A stretch of DNA of 6,038 nucleotides from Caldifarciminota bacterium. Its GTDB lineage: Bacteria > Hydrothermota > Hydrothermia > LBFQ01 > DSFT01. The stretch is from positions 1 to 6,038 of the forward strand of contig WGAQ01000060.1 of the NCBI GenBank assembly GCA_015494735.1. Reading direction: 5' to 3'. Of the stretch, positions 4,564 to 6,038 are shown one piece after another (the stretch's first letter is position 1; every line of letters starts with the position of its first letter). Below the pieces are notes generated by a model. That model did no database searches. It had not been told where the DNA came from and worked only from the letters and a program-made list of their open reading frames with translations. The position numbers and the translations under genes are program-made.

Positions 4564-5617
4564 GAACTAATTTTAAAGGTTCATCGGGAAACAGCAAATT
4601 CCTGATTATCACCACGGATGGGACTGCGAATACGAAACCCACTATTCCAAAGAGGGCTCCCCCTATGGCCAGACCCAGAATTATCAGGGATGGCTCTATC
4701 TTGAAGGTCTGACCCATGATTCTCGGGGTTATGACCGTTTCAGTAATCTGGTCTATGGTGAAGACCAGAGCCAGTTTCGCCAGGTCCAGAAACACATGGT
4801 CGGAGGAGACGGCCACGATTATAATGGAGAGGAAGAGGGTTATGATGAAACCGATGTTGGGGATGAGGTTCAGTAATCCGGCCAGAAATCCGATGAGTAT
4901 GGCGAACTTTATTCCCATGAGGGATGAGAGGGTGAAGACCAATAGACCCACGAACAGGGCTATTCCCATCTGGGTCCTTATGTACTTGGAGGTGATGTGA
5001 TAGAAATTCCGGAATCGCGATAGGTCCACCCTTCGAGAAACCATGCGGACGAGGGACTCCGCATCTGTCAGGAAGTATATGGACAGGATTATTCCAATCA
5101 TGGTGTTGAAACCAATGGACAGGGTGGATGTTGCCACGTTTATGATGGAGAACAGGTTGCTTATGTCCACGTCCTGAAGCGCCTGCGAAAGCATGTCCTT
5201 TATCTGGGGAGGGAGGGTGGAGTAGTAGTACTTCATGTTCCGCATGACGGTTTCGGCCTGATTGATTACTATGGCAAACAGATACGTGAATGCCCCCATG
5301 AAGAGCAGAAGGAGGAGAATCACGATGGCAATGGATGAGATGGCTTTCCTTATCCGGTATCTCCTGTAGAGATAATCCACCAAGGGATGGAAAATCATGG
5401 TTATGAGAACGGCCATCACTATGGGAATCAGGGCATTCCCTATGAGTTTCAGAAAGAGGATGCCGGATATGAGCAGGGAGTAGCGGAACATGGATTCCTT
5501 CTTCTCCGCTTTGAACACGATGGCGGCTGCTATGGACAGGAGGAATGCGGCCAGAAGTTCGTGAAATGCCAGCAGGATCGATGCGACGAATGCGACGATG
5601 CCCAGGAGTAAATACAT
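4538..5617 (-). CDS. AI-2E family transporter-like membrane protein
   Basis: A 359-residue polytopic membrane protein of the AI-2E/YdiK/PerM family (PF01594), whose members are proposed exporters of diverse substrates, with some reported as Na+(Li+)/H+ antiporters. Length and layout fit: hydrophobic pairs at about 1-35 and 46-76, a helix near 93-118, a soluble middle section at about 120-165 (including Y-Y-Y-S-T-L-P-P, 130-137), a helix ending Y-F-L-T-D (181-185), a second soluble part, then helices from about 217, including L-I-P-N-I-G (251-256), E293-x-V-I-T-P-R-I-M-G (to 302) and a final hydrophobic stretch before a charged tail (HEDNSEEL). The substrate cannot be told from sequence. The ATG at 5617 is the only reasonable start; the next in-frame Met (residue 43) would remove the first two helices. 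CAGGGA just upstream is a weak Shine-Dalgarno, and TAAAAT lies fourteen bases upstream. It overlaps HPF by 26 bases and follows the exchanger gene by 46. Confidence 0.93.
   Translation of the reverse strand: MYLLLGIVAFVASILLAFHELLAAFLLSIAAAIVFKAEKKESMFRYSLLISGILFLKLIGNALIPIVMAVLITMIFHPLVDYLYRRYRIRKAISSIAIVILLLLLFMGAFTYLFAIVINQAETVMRNMKYYYSTLPPQIKDMLSQALQDVDISNLFSIINVATSTLSIGFNTMIGIILSIYFLTDAESLVRMVSRRVDLSRFRNFYHITSKYIRTQMGIALFVGLLVFTLSSLMGIKFAILIGFLAGLLNLIPNIGFIITLFLSIIIVAVSSDHVFLDLAKLALVFTIDQITETVITPRIMGQTFKIEPSLIILGLAIGGALFGIVGFVFAVPSVVIIRNLLFPDEPLKLVHEDNSEEL
4570..4575 (-). promoter_or_regulatory. TAAAAT box before the HPF start
   Basis: The minus strand reads CTTTAAAATTAGTTC directly before the HPF ATG, with TAAAAT ending six bases from the start codon and no Shine-Dalgarno. 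The box lies within the AI-2E coding region. TTGCTG occurs about 17 bases further upstream and matches only the TTG of a bacterial -35, so it is weak support. An internal promoter would let HPF be induced separately from the transporter. Confidence 0.3.
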
Positions 5618-5631
5618 GTCCCTGAGTGGAA

Positions 5632-5637
5632 ATTTTA
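5632..5637 (-). promoter_or_regulatory. TAAAAT box before the AI-2E gene
   Basis: The minus strand reads CTGTAAAATTTCC in the 46-base gap between the exchanger stop and the AI-2E ATG, fourteen bases before the ATG. It could start a message with a leader of under ten bases. No -35 is evident, the upstream sequence being GC-rich. It is the most distant and least convincing of the five similar boxes. Confidence 0.22.
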
Positions 5638-5663
5638 CAGGGGACTTCCGGGTGGTCCGGGCA

Positions 5664-6038
5664 TCATCCCGCCACCTCCAGATACCATGAGTAGAGCATA
5701 TATGCGATGTACATGACCACGAGCAGAATCCCCTCTCCCCTTGATATGCTCCTTCCCGGGCCCGTCCTGTAGGCCAGGAGAAGGGCAGAGGTGGCTATTA
5801 TCAGGAAGATTAAATCCCGATACACGAGGGATGGAACGGGGATGGGATTGACCAGAGCGCTGGAGCCCAGAACGAGGCTTATATTGAACAGGTTGGAGCC
5901 TGCCACGTTTCCGAGGGCCATGTCCGGTTTGCCCCTGTATGCGGCGACGGCGGATGTTATCAGTTCCGGAAGGGATGTCCCCACGGCGATGAAGAACAGG
6001 CCCACGAAGGCCTGGCTTATGCCCATTATCTCCGAAAG
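5664..6038 (-). CDS. Sodium/calcium exchanger family protein, C-terminal part (5' end outside window)
   Basis: The last 124 residues of a CaCA-superfamily cation antiporter, which would exchange Ca2+ for Na+ or H+ across the membrane. The fragment holds the second alpha repeat: G-I-S (6-8), G-L-F-F-I-A-V-G-T-S-L-P-E25-L-I-T-S (13-29), a short R-G-K-P-D loop, then A-L-G-N44-V-A-G-S-N49-L-F-N52. The acidic residue in GTSLPE and the GN..GSN..N residues are the ion-coordinating signature. Two further hydrophobic helices follow (about 77-91 and 104-118), as expected for the C-terminal half of a protein of about 310-330 residues. The frame stays open through 6038 (Leu-Ser-Glu-Ile before the internal Met at 6026), so that Met is not the start. 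The arrangement resembles YrbG-type bacterial and archaeal exchangers, but ion specificity cannot be assigned. Confidence 0.94.
   Translation of the reverse strand, partial: LSEIMGISQAFVGLFFIAVGTSLPELITSAVAAYRGKPDMALGNVAGSNLFNISLVLGSSALVNPIPVPSLVYRDLIFLIIATSALLLAYRTGPGRSISRGEGILLVVMYIAYMLYSWYLEVAG

Noticed and set aside
5641..5660. GC-rich CCGG repeats after the exchanger gene as a possible terminator hairpin
   Set aside because: Only four-base stems can be formed, and no clean T-run follows on the minus strand.
1..6038. Mobile elements, CRISPR, tRNA or rRNA genes, or a dedicated defence system
   Set aside because: No transposase, integrase, direct-repeat array or tRNA-like fold was seen, and intergenic gaps are too short. 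The ankyrin-HIRAN-MBL trio alone does not justify calling a defence system.

Overview
The window is a gene-dense stretch of a prokaryotic chromosome holding ten genes in two converging blocks. The lineage is not settled by the sequence. Codon use leans archaeal or thermophilic: by hand count in the gene at 798-1487, ATA is 8 of 20 isoleucine codons and AGA/AGG is 11 of 21 arginine codons, although the first 360 bases sampled from that gene are about 56% G+C. An archease and a prenyl diphosphate synthase fit a euryarchaeon. Against this, the window encodes a short HPF/RaiA ribosome hibernation factor, typically bacterial, and several genes have a box resembling a bacterial -10 element close to the start codon. 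I lean to an archaeon (about 60:40), with a thermophilic bacterium still possible.

Plus-strand block (1-1487): the C-terminal end of an ankyrin-repeat protein, cut by the left edge and lower in G+C than its neighbours; a small HIRAN-domain protein with an apparent twin-arginine (Tat) signal; and a complete metallo-beta-lactamase-fold hydrolase whose Shine-Dalgarno lies inside the end of the HIRAN gene. The last two are almost certainly co-translated. The block meets the minus-strand block with no intergenic base at 1487/1488.

Minus-strand block (6038 down to 1488), in transcription order: the C-terminal end of a sodium/calcium exchanger-family protein cut by the right edge; an AI-2E-family membrane protein; HPF; archease (partner of the RNA ligase RtcB); a polyprenyl diphosphate synthase; nadC (quinolinate phosphoribosyltransferase); and a small DUF1648 membrane protein. 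Gaps are 60 bases or fewer and three junctions overlap or are tightly coupled, so much of this block is probably an operon. Its recognisable members cover ion and solute transport, ribosome protection, RNA ligation or repair, isoprenoid synthesis and NAD synthesis. This is mostly housekeeping; the HPF-archease pair gives a mild RNA or translation-stress theme.

No tRNA, rRNA, CRISPR array, insertion sequence or attachment site was seen, and no gap exceeds about 60 bases. The observations most worth a second look are the exported-looking HIRAN protein coupled to a metallo-hydrolase, a perfect GC hairpin over the archease Shine-Dalgarno, a shared TAWAMT box before five start codons lacking a good Shine-Dalgarno, and the HPF gene if the host is archaeal. 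I see no clear evidence of a wholly new system.
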